IMG/VR virus record: IMGVR_UViG_3300034024_000012
Location: 1 to 28,042 of that record
DNA: 28,042 nucleotides
Direction: 5' to 3' (one strand)
From: a virus
The notes under the pieces were generated by a model. It was not told where the DNA came from. It saw only the letters and a list, made by a program, of their open reading frames with translations, and ran no database searches. A program made the translations under genes and the position numbers. Positions 21,215 through 28,042 of this stretch are shown here, piece after piece (position 1 is the first letter of the stretch; the number at the start of each line of letters is the position of its first letter).

Positions 21215-21401
21215 CAGGTTCGCCCCGCCACCGCCCGCCGCACTGACGTGCTTCGACTGCACCTACGTCGGCTTCGACACGGACGGCAAGACCGTCCGCT
21301 GCGCCCATCCCGAGCGCCCTGACCACGCACGCACCGTCGTGCGCTGGTTCCGTGGCTGCCCCCAACTCAAGGAAAAGAATGACCGAACCCCAAGTGCCTG
21401 A
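21207..21401 (+). CDS. Small Cys-rich protein, possible metal binding
   Basis: Predicted 64 aa from a GTG that overlaps the previous gene by 8 bases. Four Cys residues (15, 18, 32 and 51), in CFDCTYVG, VRCAHPE and RGCPQL, with His nearby, form the spacing of a small zinc or Fe-S site. The remainder is basic and flexible. Similar Cys4 mini-proteins occur in phages without a known role. It overlaps the following ORF by 23 bases in a different frame. Confidence 0.6.
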   Translation: MPDRFAPPPPAALTCFDCTYVGFDTDGKTVRCAHPERPDHARTVVRWFRGCPQLKEKNDRTPSA

Positions 21402-21513
21402 GCAACCACCCGAGGTCCAGCAAGTGATCGACTTCGAGAGCGACGCCCCGATGGAGCGCCCGGCCGACGGCCAAGCGTGCTCGCTGGAGCCGGGCTGCGA
21501 GAGCTGCCAGTGA
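21379..21513 (+). CDS. 44-residue acidic peptide ending in a Cys cluster
   Basis: The ATG follows AAGGAAAAG. The first 30 residues are acidic and proline-rich (MTEPQVPEQPPEVQQ), and the end is ACSLEPGCESCQ with three Cys. I recall short phage proteins with similar acidic bodies and a C-terminal CxxCQ-type ending, placed close to replication or polymerase genes; no search was run. It overlaps the Cys-rich gene before it and the tiny membrane gene after it. Confidence 0.55.
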   Translation: MTEPQVPEQPPEVQQVIDFESDAPMERPADGQACSLEPGCESCQ

Positions 21514-21593
21514 CCGCATTCGACAACCTCGTGGCCGCCATCTTGGCGGGCTACCTGAGCTGGGTCCTCTACCTGATCCTCCGCACGCCGTAA
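21510..21593 (+). CDS. Tiny single-pass membrane protein
   Basis: A 27-residue ORF with a GTG start that overlaps the previous stop (GTGA). The sequence MTAFDNLVAAILAGYLSWVL, continuing YLILRTP, is one membrane helix. Its TAA is directly followed by the TTG start of the RNA polymerase, so translating it would bring ribosomes to that weak start codon. Whether the peptide itself acts is unknown. Confidence 0.5.
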   Translation: MTAFDNLVAAILAGYLSWVLYLILRTP

Positions 21594-23972
21594 TTGGACC
21601 TCAGCCAAGCGGACCGCGAACGGCGGCTGCTGGCCGAGGGGCGGGAGAAGCTCCTGGCCCAAGTCATGCACGCCGAGAAAAGCGGCAACACTGCGGTGCT
21701 GCCTTATTCCAACTTCCTGGTCCGTCAGGTCATCACGGACCTGTCGGCCCGCATCGAGGCCGACGCAGCCCTCCGGGGCGGCGCTGGGGCCTACAAAAAG
21801 TTCGCCCTGTACCTGGGCAGCATGGACCCCAACATCGTGGCCCTGCGGGCCCTCCAGGGCGTCCTGTCCATCCTGCTGTCCAACGACGCGGCGGACAGCC
21901 CGCAGCCCATCGGCAAGAAGGTGGCCCACGCGCTGGGGCGTTCGGTGTACGTCGAGTACCTGATGACGCACTTCGCCAAGCTGTCGCCGCCGCTGTTCAA
22001 CAGCCTGCTGCGCGAGCACCACCGCACCATGACCAGCGACGAGCGCCGCATCATCAAGGTGTTCCAGGCCCGGTTCCAGCAGGAGGGGTACACGCACCCC
22101 ACATGGCCGCACGGCGACATCGAGATGGTGGGCAACTACCTGATGCAGCAACTGCGCGACGTAGGCTTCATCGAGCTGTGGACCAAGATCGGCCGCAGCC
22201 GCGGGCGCCCGCACACCTTTCAGTACGTGGCCCTGGCCACCGACGTACGCAGCTCCGGCATCGCCCTCATGGAAACGCTGGCCGAGATGCCGCGCCAGAG
22301 CGGCCCGCTGATCGAAGCGCCCAAGCCCTGGGACGCGCTGACCAATACGGGCGGCGGCTTCCACACCCCCGAGATGCAACGCATGATGGCCTACGCCGTC
22401 CAGGGTGCCGGCATCCGGGAGATGCCGCACAGCGTCATCGAGGGCATCAACTACCTGCAATCCATCGCGTGGCAAGTCAACAAGCCCGTGCTGGACGCGG
22501 TGCGTGCCGTCAGCCTGACGCACGACATCGGCAAGGACATCACCGGCGCCGACCCCGGCCCCATGCCTGAGTACACAGGCGACACCGACGAGGAGAAGAA
22601 GGCATGGAAACGACGAGCCAAGGAGTGGTACACGGAGCGGAAGGTCCGGGCTGTGAGGCACCGCCGAGTGCAGAAAGCTTTCAGGGAGGGCGCCGAGCTT
22701 TCCTCGTATTCTTCAATTTGGTTTGCGTACTACGCGGACTTCCGGGGGCGCATATATGCACGGGCTGGTGGCGTCTCCCCGCAGGGGACCGACCTGGAGA
22801 AGGGCCTGATTCGCTTCGCCTCTGGCAAGCCGCTGGGCACACCGGACGCCGTGTGGTGGTTCAAGGCGCACGGGGCCAGCAAGTTCGGGCTGGACAAGAT
22901 CAGCTTCGAGGACCGGGTACGGTGGGTCGATGAGCAGCACGACGCTCTGCTACGTATGGCTGCTGACCCCATTGGGGAAAGAGCCTGGGCTGAAGCTGAT
23001 AGCCCCGTGCAGTTTCTTGCGTGGGTCCTCGAATACTCGCTATGGGCAAACAACCCTGCGACGTTTGAGAGCCATCTACCCGTCAGCCTGGACGGTACAT
23101 GCAATGGGCTCCAGAACTTCTCGGCGCTACTCCGTGACGATGTGGGGGGACGAGCTGTCAACCTTATTGACGGCGCCCGCCCCAATGACATCTACGCCGA
23201 CGTAGCCAAGCGGGCCACCGAGCTGCTGGAGGCCATGCCGCCCAGCCCGTTCCGGGATGCGTGGCTGGCCCACGGCCTGAACCGCAAGGTCACCAAGCGC
23301 ACCACGATGACGCTGCCCTACGGCTGCACCCGCTTCGCCTGTAGCGAGTTCATCGTCAGCGACTACCTCGAAGTGGAGAAGCCCCCGCAGATCGCGCTGG
23401 CGGACTACGGCGAGGCCGGCAACTTCCTGTCGCATGTCGTGTGGGCCGCCATCGGTGACGTGGTCATCAAGGCCCGCGAGGCGATGGAGTGGCTCAAGGG
23501 CTGGGCAGCGCACGCCGCCAAGAACGGCCGGCGCGTGGAGTGGACCACTCCCAGCGGCCTGCTGGTGCGCAGCGAGTACCCCAAGCAGAGGCGCCTGGAG
23601 GTCAAGAGCATCGCGTTCAAGAGCCGTATCACCCTGTACCGGGACGAGGACGGCAGCCTCGACGCCCGCCGCGTGGCCAACGCCGTGGCCCCCAACTTCG
23701 TGCATAGCCTGGACGCCAGCCACCTGATCCGGGTGGTCAACACGGCCCAGCGCCGGGGCATGACAGTGGCCGCCGTGCACGACGACTTCGGCGCCCACGC
23801 GGCCGACACCGCGGAGTTCTCCAAGATCATCCGCGAGGAGTTCATCCGCATGTACGCGGAGCACGCGCCCCTCCAGGCCCTGGCCGACGCCACCGGCTAC
23901 CCCATACCGCCGCCCGCCGCGGGCCTGCTGGACCTCAACAGCGTCCGCGACTCCCGGTACTTTTTCGCATAG
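21594..23972 (+). CDS. T7-type single-subunit DNA-directed RNA polymerase
   Basis: Predicted 792 aa against 883 in T7. The start is TTG at 21594, immediately after the previous stop; the next in-frame ATG (21666) would cut about 24 residues. Catalytic residues match T7: SLDGTCNGLQNFSALLRDD (Asp near 500, T7 Asp537), VTKRTTMTLPYG (Lys near 568 and Tyr near 576, T7 Lys631 and Tyr639) and VHDDFGAHAAD (Asp near 730, T7 Asp812). The protein ends RYFFA, close to the T7 FAFA tail. It transcribes the late genes from phage promoters. Two stretches, near 22640-22760 and 22925-23175, use clearly different codons. Confidence 0.95.
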   Translation: MDLSQADRERRLLAEGREKLLAQVMHAEKSGNTAVLPYSNFLVRQVITDLSARIEADAALRGGAGAYKKFALYLGSMDPNIVALRALQGVLSILLSNDAADSPQPIGKKVAHALGRSVYVEYLMTHFAKLSPPLFNSLLREHHRTMTSDERRIIKVFQARFQQEGYTHPTWPHGDIEMVGNYLMQQLRDVGFIELWTKIGRSRGRPHTFQYVALATDVRSSGIALMETLAEMPRQSGPLIEAPKPWDALTNTGGGFHTPEMQRMMAYAVQGAGIREMPHSVIEGINYLQSIAWQVNKPVLDAVRAVSLTHDIGKDITGADPGPMPEYTGDTDEEKKAWKRRAKEWYTERKVRAVRHRRVQKAFREGAELSSYSSIWFAYYADFRGRIYARAGGVSPQGTDLEKGLIRFASGKPLGTPDAVWWFKAHGASKFGLDKISFEDRVRWVDEQHDALLRMAADPIGERAWAEADSPVQFLAWVLEYSLWANNPATFESHLPVSLDGTCNGLQNFSALLRDDVGGRAVNLIDGARPNDIYADVAKRATELLEAMPPSPFRDAWLAHGLNRKVTKRTTMTLPYGCTRFACSEFIVSDYLEVEKPPQIALADYGEAGNFLSHVVWAAIGDVVIKAREAMEWLKGWAAHAAKNGRRVEWTTPSGLLVRSEYPKQRRLEVKSIAFKSRITLYRDEDGSLDARRVANAVAPNFVHSLDASHLIRVVNTAQRRGMTVAAVHDDFGAHAADTAEFSKIIREEFIRMYAEHAPLQALADATGYPIPPPAAGLLDLNSVRDSRYFFA

Positions 23973-23977
23973 CACCC

Positions 23978-23999
23978 GGGCCCCGCCAACGCTGGGCCC
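23978..23999 (+). other. Hairpin between RNA polymerase and the structural genes
   Basis: GGGCCC at 23978-23983 is repeated at 23994-23999 and, being self-complementary, can pair with it across a 10-base loop. No T-run follows. It sits in the 43-base leader before the first structural-block gene. Confidence 0.35.
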
Positions 24000-24015
24000 A
24001 CACCCAGGTACATCC

Positions 24016-24291
24016 ATGAGTGCAATCGACCAACGACGCCAAGGCACCACGCCCGCGTTCAACCGGCCCGCCCGGGACATCGGCTCGTCCCTTATCGGCC
24101 AGAGCCCAATGACGCCCATCGTCTACTCCGCTGTCCGCCTCACCGCGGCGCAGTACAAGGAGCTGGAGGCCAAGGTGCTCCAGGGCCAAGGCAATGTTCG
24201 CGAGGACACCACGCCGGTCCAGTCCGGGTTCCGCAACGGCATCGAGCACGTCCTGCGTGCCGTGCGCGAAGGGTTCACCGATGCATCGTGA
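24016..24291 (+). CDS. Small protein at the start of the structural block, unknown function
   Basis: Predicted 91 aa, beginning MSAIDQRRQGTTPAFNRPAR. The first 40 residues are polar and likely flexible, followed by LTAAQYKELEAKVL and a helical C-terminus (FRNGIEHVLRAVREG). It is the first gene after the RNA polymerase. No family recognised. It overlaps the next gene by 11 bases. Confidence 0.6.
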   Translation: MSAIDQRRQGTTPAFNRPARDIGSSLIGQSPMTPIVYSAVRLTAAQYKELEAKVLQGQGNVREDTTPVQSGFRNGIEHVLRAVREGFTDAS

Positions 24292-24556
24292 AGCCGATGG
24301 CGCCGACAAGGCCGTAGCGTTCGAGCGCGGTATGACCGACGCCGAGGTGGCCGCAGCCTTCGAGACGCCGGGCACCCAGGCGTTCATCGTCGCGGAGACG
24401 TTCCTCATCTCCTTCAAGGTGGACGGGGACACGCTCGTCGGCTCCAGGTTCCGCAGGCTGTACAACGGCGGCGGCGGCTTCCAGCAGATCACCGATTTCC
24501 TGGAGGAGCAGGCCCGAGCACAGATGTGCAAGTACATCACCGGGCCGCTGGAGTGA
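24281..24556 (+). CDS. Small protein, unknown function
   Basis: Predicted 91 aa. Mixed fold: GMTDAEVAAAFETPGTQAFI, then LISFKVDGDTLVGSRFRR and FLEEQARAQMCKY. Begins at the ATG overlapping the previous gene's end and closes with a GTGA overlap to the GNAT-like gene. Its place between RNA polymerase and connector suggests a virion or assembly protein, without sequence proof. Confidence 0.6.
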   Translation: MHREADGADKAVAFERGMTDAEVAAAFETPGTQAFIVAETFLISFKVDGDTLVGSRFRRLYNGGGGFQQITDFLEEQARAQMCKYITGPLE

Positions 24557-25020
24557 TCCGCGGCTTTCAGCGGGAGAAGCTCGACGACTTCACCCGCGCT
24601 GATTGGGACGCCCTGATCAACATGCTGGTCGGGCACTACGACGAGCTGACGCTCAACAAGGCCGTGGTGAAGCTCGCCCCCAAATGGGACGAGTATTTCC
24701 TCCTGGAGGAGATGGGCCGCTTCGTGGTCTACACGGCCCGCGATGACGCCGGCACCCTCGTCGGCTACAACGCCTTCTTCATCAACACCCACATGCATTA
24801 CGCCGGCCTCACGCTGGCCGTCAACGATGTGTTCTACCTCCACCCGGCTCACCGGCGTGGACCCGCCGCCCTCCGATTCCTCCGCTACACGGAGGGTGCC
24901 CTCAAGGCGTTGGGGGCTCAGAAGGTCGCCTACCACTTCAAGCGAAGCAACAACTTCGGCTTGATCCTGTCGCGTCTCGGCTATGCCGACGAGGAGGGGG
25001 TAGTCGGCAAAATAATCTAG
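24553..25020 (+). CDS. GNAT-like acyltransferase-fold protein
   Basis: Predicted 155 aa from the GTG that overlaps the preceding stop. The pattern fits a GNAT fold: beta strands RFVVYTARDDAGTLVGYNAF, then NDVFYLHPAHRRGPAALRFL, where the basic loop HRRGP is at the place of the acetyl-CoA pyrophosphate loop, followed by ALKALGAQKVAYHF and NNFGLILSRLGYADEE. In T7-like phages a GNAT-like protein lies near the structural genes, with an unclear role. Enzyme activity is not shown by the sequence. Confidence 0.6.
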   Translation: MIRGFQREKLDDFTRADWDALINMLVGHYDELTLNKAVVKLAPKWDEYFLLEEMGRFVVYTARDDAGTLVGYNAFFINTHMHYAGLTLAVNDVFYLHPAHRRGPAALRFLRYTEGALKALGAQKVAYHFKRSNNFGLILSRLGYADEEGVVGKII

Positions 25021-25028
25021 GAGCCCGC

Positions 25029-25394
25029 ATGGGTATTACCGCAGTCGTCGCCCTGGTTGGGGCGGCAAGCAGCGCCTATGCCGCGGCTGAGCAATCATCC
25101 GCCGCCAAGAAGCAGGCCCGCGCCGTGCGCGAGCAGGCCGAGGCCCAGGCCAAGCAGGCCGCCGAGAGCGCCCGCGGCGCAGCCCTCGCACAGCAGACCG
25201 CTGTGGACCGGGCCAACGCCGAGGCCACCGCCCAGCGCAACGCGTTGCTGGCTGCCGAGACAGCCGCCACCCCCGAGGTCCAGGCATCGGCCGCCACCGC
25301 ACCCACCGAGGCCAACCGGCGCCGGCAGGTGCGGGCGCAGTTCGCCGTAGACGACGCCACCAGCGCCGGCAACGGGGGCAGCATCCGTGTCTAA
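25029..25394 (+). CDS. Ala-rich coiled-coil small virion protein (putative)
   Basis: Predicted 121 aa with AGGAG suitably before the ATG. The N-terminal 20 residues are hydrophobic (GITAVVALVGAASSAYAAA), then a long Ala/Gln/Arg helix (residues about 25-75), and a flexible Gly/Ser tail. I recall proteins with this layout beside portal genes in several podovirus groups, where they are virion components. The stop overlaps the connector's GTG start. The functional call is tentative. Confidence 0.55.
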   Translation: MGITAVVALVGAASSAYAAAEQSSAAKKQARAVREQAEAQAKQAAESARGAALAQQTAVDRANAEATAQRNALLAAETAATPEVQASAATAPTEANRRRQVRAQFAVDDATSAGNGGSIRV

Positions 25395-26943
25395 CCCGAA
25401 GCCCCCACACATCCCGGCCGTCCGCAAGGGCGAGACGGCGCTGGGCCGCTGGCAGGCCGTCAACGGCAAGCGCCGCGGGTTCCTGCGCCGGGTCGAGGGT
25501 TACGCCTCCGTGACCATCCCCAAGGTCTGCCTGCCCGAGGGCGTGGACCAGGACAGCGCCAGCATCCAGCATGACTGGCAGAGCGTCGGGGCCCAGGCCG
25601 TCAACCACCTGCTGAACAAGCTGATGCTGGCGATGTTCTCGCCGTCCCAACCGTTCTTCCGCCTGGAGCCTGACGACAAGCTCCTGGCCGCGATGCGCGA
25701 GAAGGGCATCGAGGAAGCCGACATGCGTACCGCCCTCGTCGGCGGCGAGCAACGGGCCATCCGTCTGCTGGACCAGCGGGCCATCCGGCCCAAGCTGTAC
25801 GAGACGCTCAAGCACCTCATCATCACCGGCAACGTGTTGCTGGACATGATCGACCCGGACAACCTCCGCGTCATGGGCCTCAAGCGGTACACCGTCAAAC
25901 GCTCCGTGTCCGGCCGCCCCATCGAAATCATGATCCACGAGAGTGTCATGTACGACGAGCTGGAGGACGATGTCAAGGCAGCCGTCCGCGGACGCACACC
26001 CGACGAGCTGGTGGACTTCATCCGCTGGTTCAAGTGGCGCGACAAGCGGTGGTATCTGACGCAGCACGTTGGCAACGAGGCGCTGCCCGAGGAGTTCAAC
26101 GAGGAGTGGGCCGAGGACAAGTTCCCTGTGTACCCCCTCGTGTGGGACCTCGCGGACGAGCACAACTACGGCACCGGCCTCGTCGAGGACTACGCTGGCG
26201 ACTTCGGCACCCTGTCCACGCTCAGCGAGGCCGAGGTCAAGGCCGCCATCCTGGCCTCGGACTTCCGCTGGCTGGCCAACCCGTCGGGCATCACCGACAT
26301 CCGGGACTTCAAGAACTCCTCCACCGGCGACGTGCTCGCCGGCAAGAAGGATGACCTGACCCTGGTGTCCATGATGCACGGCGGGGCGCTGGAGGCGCTC
26401 GGCAAGTCTGCCGAGAAGTTCATCCGCCGCATCGGCTCGGCGTTCCTGCTGGGGTCCGCAGTGACCCGCGACGCAGAGCGCGTGACCGCTGAGGAGATTC
26501 GGATGCAGGCCCAGGAGCTGGAGACAGCCCTCGGCGGCGTGTACTCCCGGCTCTCCGTGGACCTCCAGCTCCCGCTGGCCACCTGGCTCCTCAAGGCCAT
26601 CAAGGTGGACATCGGCGGCACCAGCCTGACGCCCACGATCACCACGGGCCTCGCAGCCCTCAGCCGTGCGGCCGACGCACAGATGCTCGTGCTGTTCCTC
26701 CAGGACCTGGGCGGCATCGCCGTCCTGCCCCCGGACGTGCAGGTGCGGCTCAAGCTGGCCGAGGTGATGACCACCCTGGCCGGCGCCCGCGGCATCCAGT
26801 CCAGCAAGTACATCCGCCCCGAGGAGGAAGTACAGGCCGACATCAAGCGCCAGCGCGAGCAAGAAGCCGCACAGCAGCAGCAGAACGAAGTAGTAAAGGC
26901 CGGGGCTCAAGCCGCGGCTAACCCAAGGACTGAAACAGCTTGA
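25387..26943 (+). CDS. Head-tail connector (portal) protein
   Basis: Predicted 518 aa from a GTG, close to the 536 aa of T7 gp8. Portal-type features: ASIQHDWQSVGAQAVNHLLNK near the N-terminus, LAMFSPSQPFFRLEP, KHLIITGNVLLDMID, YGTGLVEDYAGDFGTLSTLS, and a C-terminal helix ending in a Gln-rich stretch (EEEVQADIKRQREQEAAQQQ). It forms the dodecameric ring at the unique vertex through which DNA is packaged. Followed immediately by the scaffold gene through a TTGA overlap. The family call is firm. Confidence 0.88.
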   Translation: MSNPKPPHIPAVRKGETALGRWQAVNGKRRGFLRRVEGYASVTIPKVCLPEGVDQDSASIQHDWQSVGAQAVNHLLNKLMLAMFSPSQPFFRLEPDDKLLAAMREKGIEEADMRTALVGGEQRAIRLLDQRAIRPKLYETLKHLIITGNVLLDMIDPDNLRVMGLKRYTVKRSVSGRPIEIMIHESVMYDELEDDVKAAVRGRTPDELVDFIRWFKWRDKRWYLTQHVGNEALPEEFNEEWAEDKFPVYPLVWDLADEHNYGTGLVEDYAGDFGTLSTLSEAEVKAAILASDFRWLANPSGITDIRDFKNSSTGDVLAGKKDDLTLVSMMHGGALEALGKSAEKFIRRIGSAFLLGSAVTRDAERVTAEEIRMQAQELETALGGVYSRLSVDLQLPLATWLLKAIKVDIGGTSLTPTITTGLAALSRAADAQMLVLFLQDLGGIAVLPPDVQVRLKLAEVMTTLAGARGIQSSKYIRPEEEVQADIKRQREQEAAQQQQNEVVKAGAQAAANPRTETA

Positions 26944-27740
26944 CCCAAGCAGCCCCCGCAACCGTGGCATTCGCCCCCGCCGTCCCTGACGCGGTGGTGG
27001 TGCCCGACACAGCCCCTACCGTACCCGCGGTAGTCACGCCCCCAGCCACTGACCCGGCCACGCCGGTCGTCGCGCCACCCATCACGTTCACTGAACCTCC
27101 CGTCACCGCTCCGGTAACCCCGGCCGCTGACACGGAGGTCGTGTACGAACCCACCGGCGATGCCGGGCTTGATGTGGCGCTGGGCTTTGTGGGCAAGCGG
27201 GGCTTCGCCCCCGAGCACCCGGCCATGCAAGCCGCGCTCAAGGGCGACTTCTCTGTACTCGAAGCCGAGCTGGCCAAGCTGGGCGACAAGGCACAGGGAC
27301 ACGAGCGGTACGTCGCTCTCGCCAAGGACTCGTACACCCGCAAGCAGGCCGCTACCAAGGCCACCTCTGATGCCACCGCCAAGGTGGTCTACGAGGCAGT
27401 CGGTGGCGTAGAGCAGTGGGCAGCGGTCCAGGCATGGGCGCAGGCCAACGCCGACCCCGCAGAGAAGAAGGCGCTCAACGCTGCCTTCGCTCTCGGCGGG
27501 ATGCCGGCGCGAGCCGCCGCCAAGGAGCTGGCCGCCCTGTTCAAGAGGTCAGGGTCCCCGGTGCCCAAAGGCGTCGTGAAGGCGGAAGCCTCCACGGTCG
27601 TCGCACCGACCAACGGCCCCATCGACGCCAAGACCTACGGCCGGGAAACCGAGAAGCTGTACGCAAAGCTCGGCAACAAGATGCAAGCCTCCCCCGAGTA
27701 CGCAGCCCTCCGGGCCCGCCACCTCGCATACCGCGGCTAA
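26940..27740 (+). CDS. Capsid assembly (scaffolding) protein
   Basis: Predicted 266 aa from a TTG start overlapping the connector stop. Residues 1-70 are Pro/Ala/Val-rich and disordered, and residues about 75-260 are helical and charged (ALGFVGKRGFAPEHPAMQAA, then WAAVQAWAQANADPAEKKAL). The C-terminus has short basic helices (EYAALRARHLAYRG), where T7-like scaffolds contact the capsid. Order connector-scaffold-capsid matches T7. It is followed by a strong terminator before the capsid gene. Confidence 0.85.
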   Translation: MTQAAPATVAFAPAVPDAVVVPDTAPTVPAVVTPPATDPATPVVAPPITFTEPPVTAPVTPAADTEVVYEPTGDAGLDVALGFVGKRGFAPEHPAMQAALKGDFSVLEAELAKLGDKAQGHERYVALAKDSYTRKQAATKATSDATAKVVYEAVGGVEQWAAVQAWAQANADPAEKKALNAAFALGGMPARAAAKELAALFKRSGSPVPKGVVKAEASTVVAPTNGPIDAKTYGRETEKLYAKLGNKMQASPEYAALRARHLAYRG

Positions 27741-27752
27741 CCAGCCCACCCC

Positions 27753-27788
27753 GACAAAGAGCCCGCCACTGAGCGGGCTTTTCTTTGT
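27753..27788 (+). terminator. Rho-independent terminator between scaffold and capsid genes
   Basis: GCCCGC (27761-27766), loop CACTGA, GCGGGC (27773-27778), then TTTTCTTTG. The flanking GACAAAGA and TTCTTTGTC extend the pairing. It could lower host-polymerase read-through or separate the scaffold transcript from the highly expressed capsid transcript. Confidence 0.8.
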
Positions 27789-27808
27789 CCGCAACCAGGA
27801 ATACATAC

Positions 27809-28042
27809 ATGGCACTCGACGACGTTTTCGCGGTCACCCGCCCCAATCAAGCCCTCAATGCAGGCGACGAACTCGCACTCGCAATTGCGGAGTTCACCGG
27901 CATCGTGGAGGGCACCATTGCCCGCAAATCCAAGGCCGCCCCGTTCGTGGACATCAAGCCGGTTCGCGGCACCTCGACGATTACCAACGAAGGCATCGGT
28001 GAATCGACGCTGCAAGTGGTCACCCCTGGCGTCACGCCGGAC
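27809..28042 (+). CDS. Major capsid protein, N-terminal part (cut by window end)
   Basis: The first 78 codons are present and the rest lies beyond the window. CCAGGA precedes the ATG. The start MALDDVFAVTRPNQALNAGD, then ELALAIAEFTGIVEGTIARK, resembles the N-terminal arm of T7-like capsid proteins (T7 gp10: AAGDKLALFLKVFGGEVLTA). VRGTSTITNEGIGESTLQ follows the pattern of the next strands. Position after the scaffold supports the call. Confidence 0.8.
   Translation, partial: MALDDVFAVTRPNQALNAGDELALAIAEFTGIVEGTIARKSKAAPFVDIKPVRGTSTITNEGIGESTLQVVTPGVTPD

Noticed and set aside
21180-22661. Antisense open frame opposite the RNA polymerase start
   Set aside because: Composition shadow; no ribosome-binding site and no recognisable domain.
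25036-26970. Long antisense open frame opposite the connector gene
   Set aside because: Shadow of the connector gene; low-complexity Leu/Val/Asp/His composition typical of complementary-strand translation.

Overview
The window is about 28 kb of a high-GC, lytic, T7-like podovirus (Autographiviridae type). The evidence is a single-subunit T7-type RNA polymerase, a family A DNA polymerase, a split primase and DnaB-like helicase, a 5'-3' exonuclease, an endonuclease VII, a T7-type head-tail connector, a scaffolding protein and the start of the major capsid gene, all on the + strand. The RNA polymerase lies after the replication genes and directly before the structural genes, which is the phiKMV-like order rather than the T7 order. 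A nested Rz/Rz1 spanin pair points to a Gram-negative host. The high GC content and the small accessory proteins would suit a beta- or gammaproteobacterial host, but the sequence alone does not fix it. I see no integrase, tRNA, CRISPR array or insertion sequence.

Layout. 1-3587: right end of the late region, with two LamG-type (concanavalin A-like) tail proteins flanking the Rz/Rz1 pair, then a proline-rich beta protein. 3588-4408: AT-richer non-coding DNA with strong hairpins and a cluster of short TACCTG-centred repeats. Late genes to its left and early genes to its right suggest that this is where the physical genome ends meet in a circularised or concatemeric assembly. 4409-6208: short early operon with an acidic protein and a helix-turn-helix protein, closed by a rho-independent terminator and sprinkled with a repeated GTGCGAATGG word. 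6209-7578: mostly non-coding, with a good sigma70-type promoter, a foldable RNA and a possible terminator, plus one small doubtful ORF. 7579-11742: accessory genes mostly joined by 1-4 base stop/start overlaps, including a DoxX-like membrane protein, a signal-peptide protein and a zinc-ribbon protein.

11762-21593: replication and nucleotide metabolism (primase, helicase, DNA polymerase, putative ssDNA-binding protein, cytosine-methyltransferase-like protein, 5'-3' exonuclease, endonuclease VII, 3'-5' exonuclease with zinc ribbon, dATP/dGTP diphosphohydrolase-like protein), interleaved with tiny membrane and cysteine-rich proteins. 21594-23972: phage RNA polymerase. 24016-28042: two small unknowns, a GNAT-like protein, an Ala-rich protein, connector, scaffold, terminator and the 5' part of the capsid gene. 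Terminase, tail tubes, internal virion proteins, holin and endolysin are not in the window and presumably lie in the missing part.

The genes read as one programme. Host polymerase transcribes the early and accessory blocks. The replication block copies and recombines DNA and recycles nucleotides. The phage RNA polymerase then drives the structural and lysis genes. The most unusual points are an apparent ATC start codon for the primase, the GTGCGAATGG repeat family, a promoter/structured-RNA/terminator unit at 6670-6960, a motif shared by two intergenic regions (about 3.7 kb and 7.3 kb), a codon-usage mosaic inside the RNA polymerase, and a DoxX-family membrane protein in a podophage.
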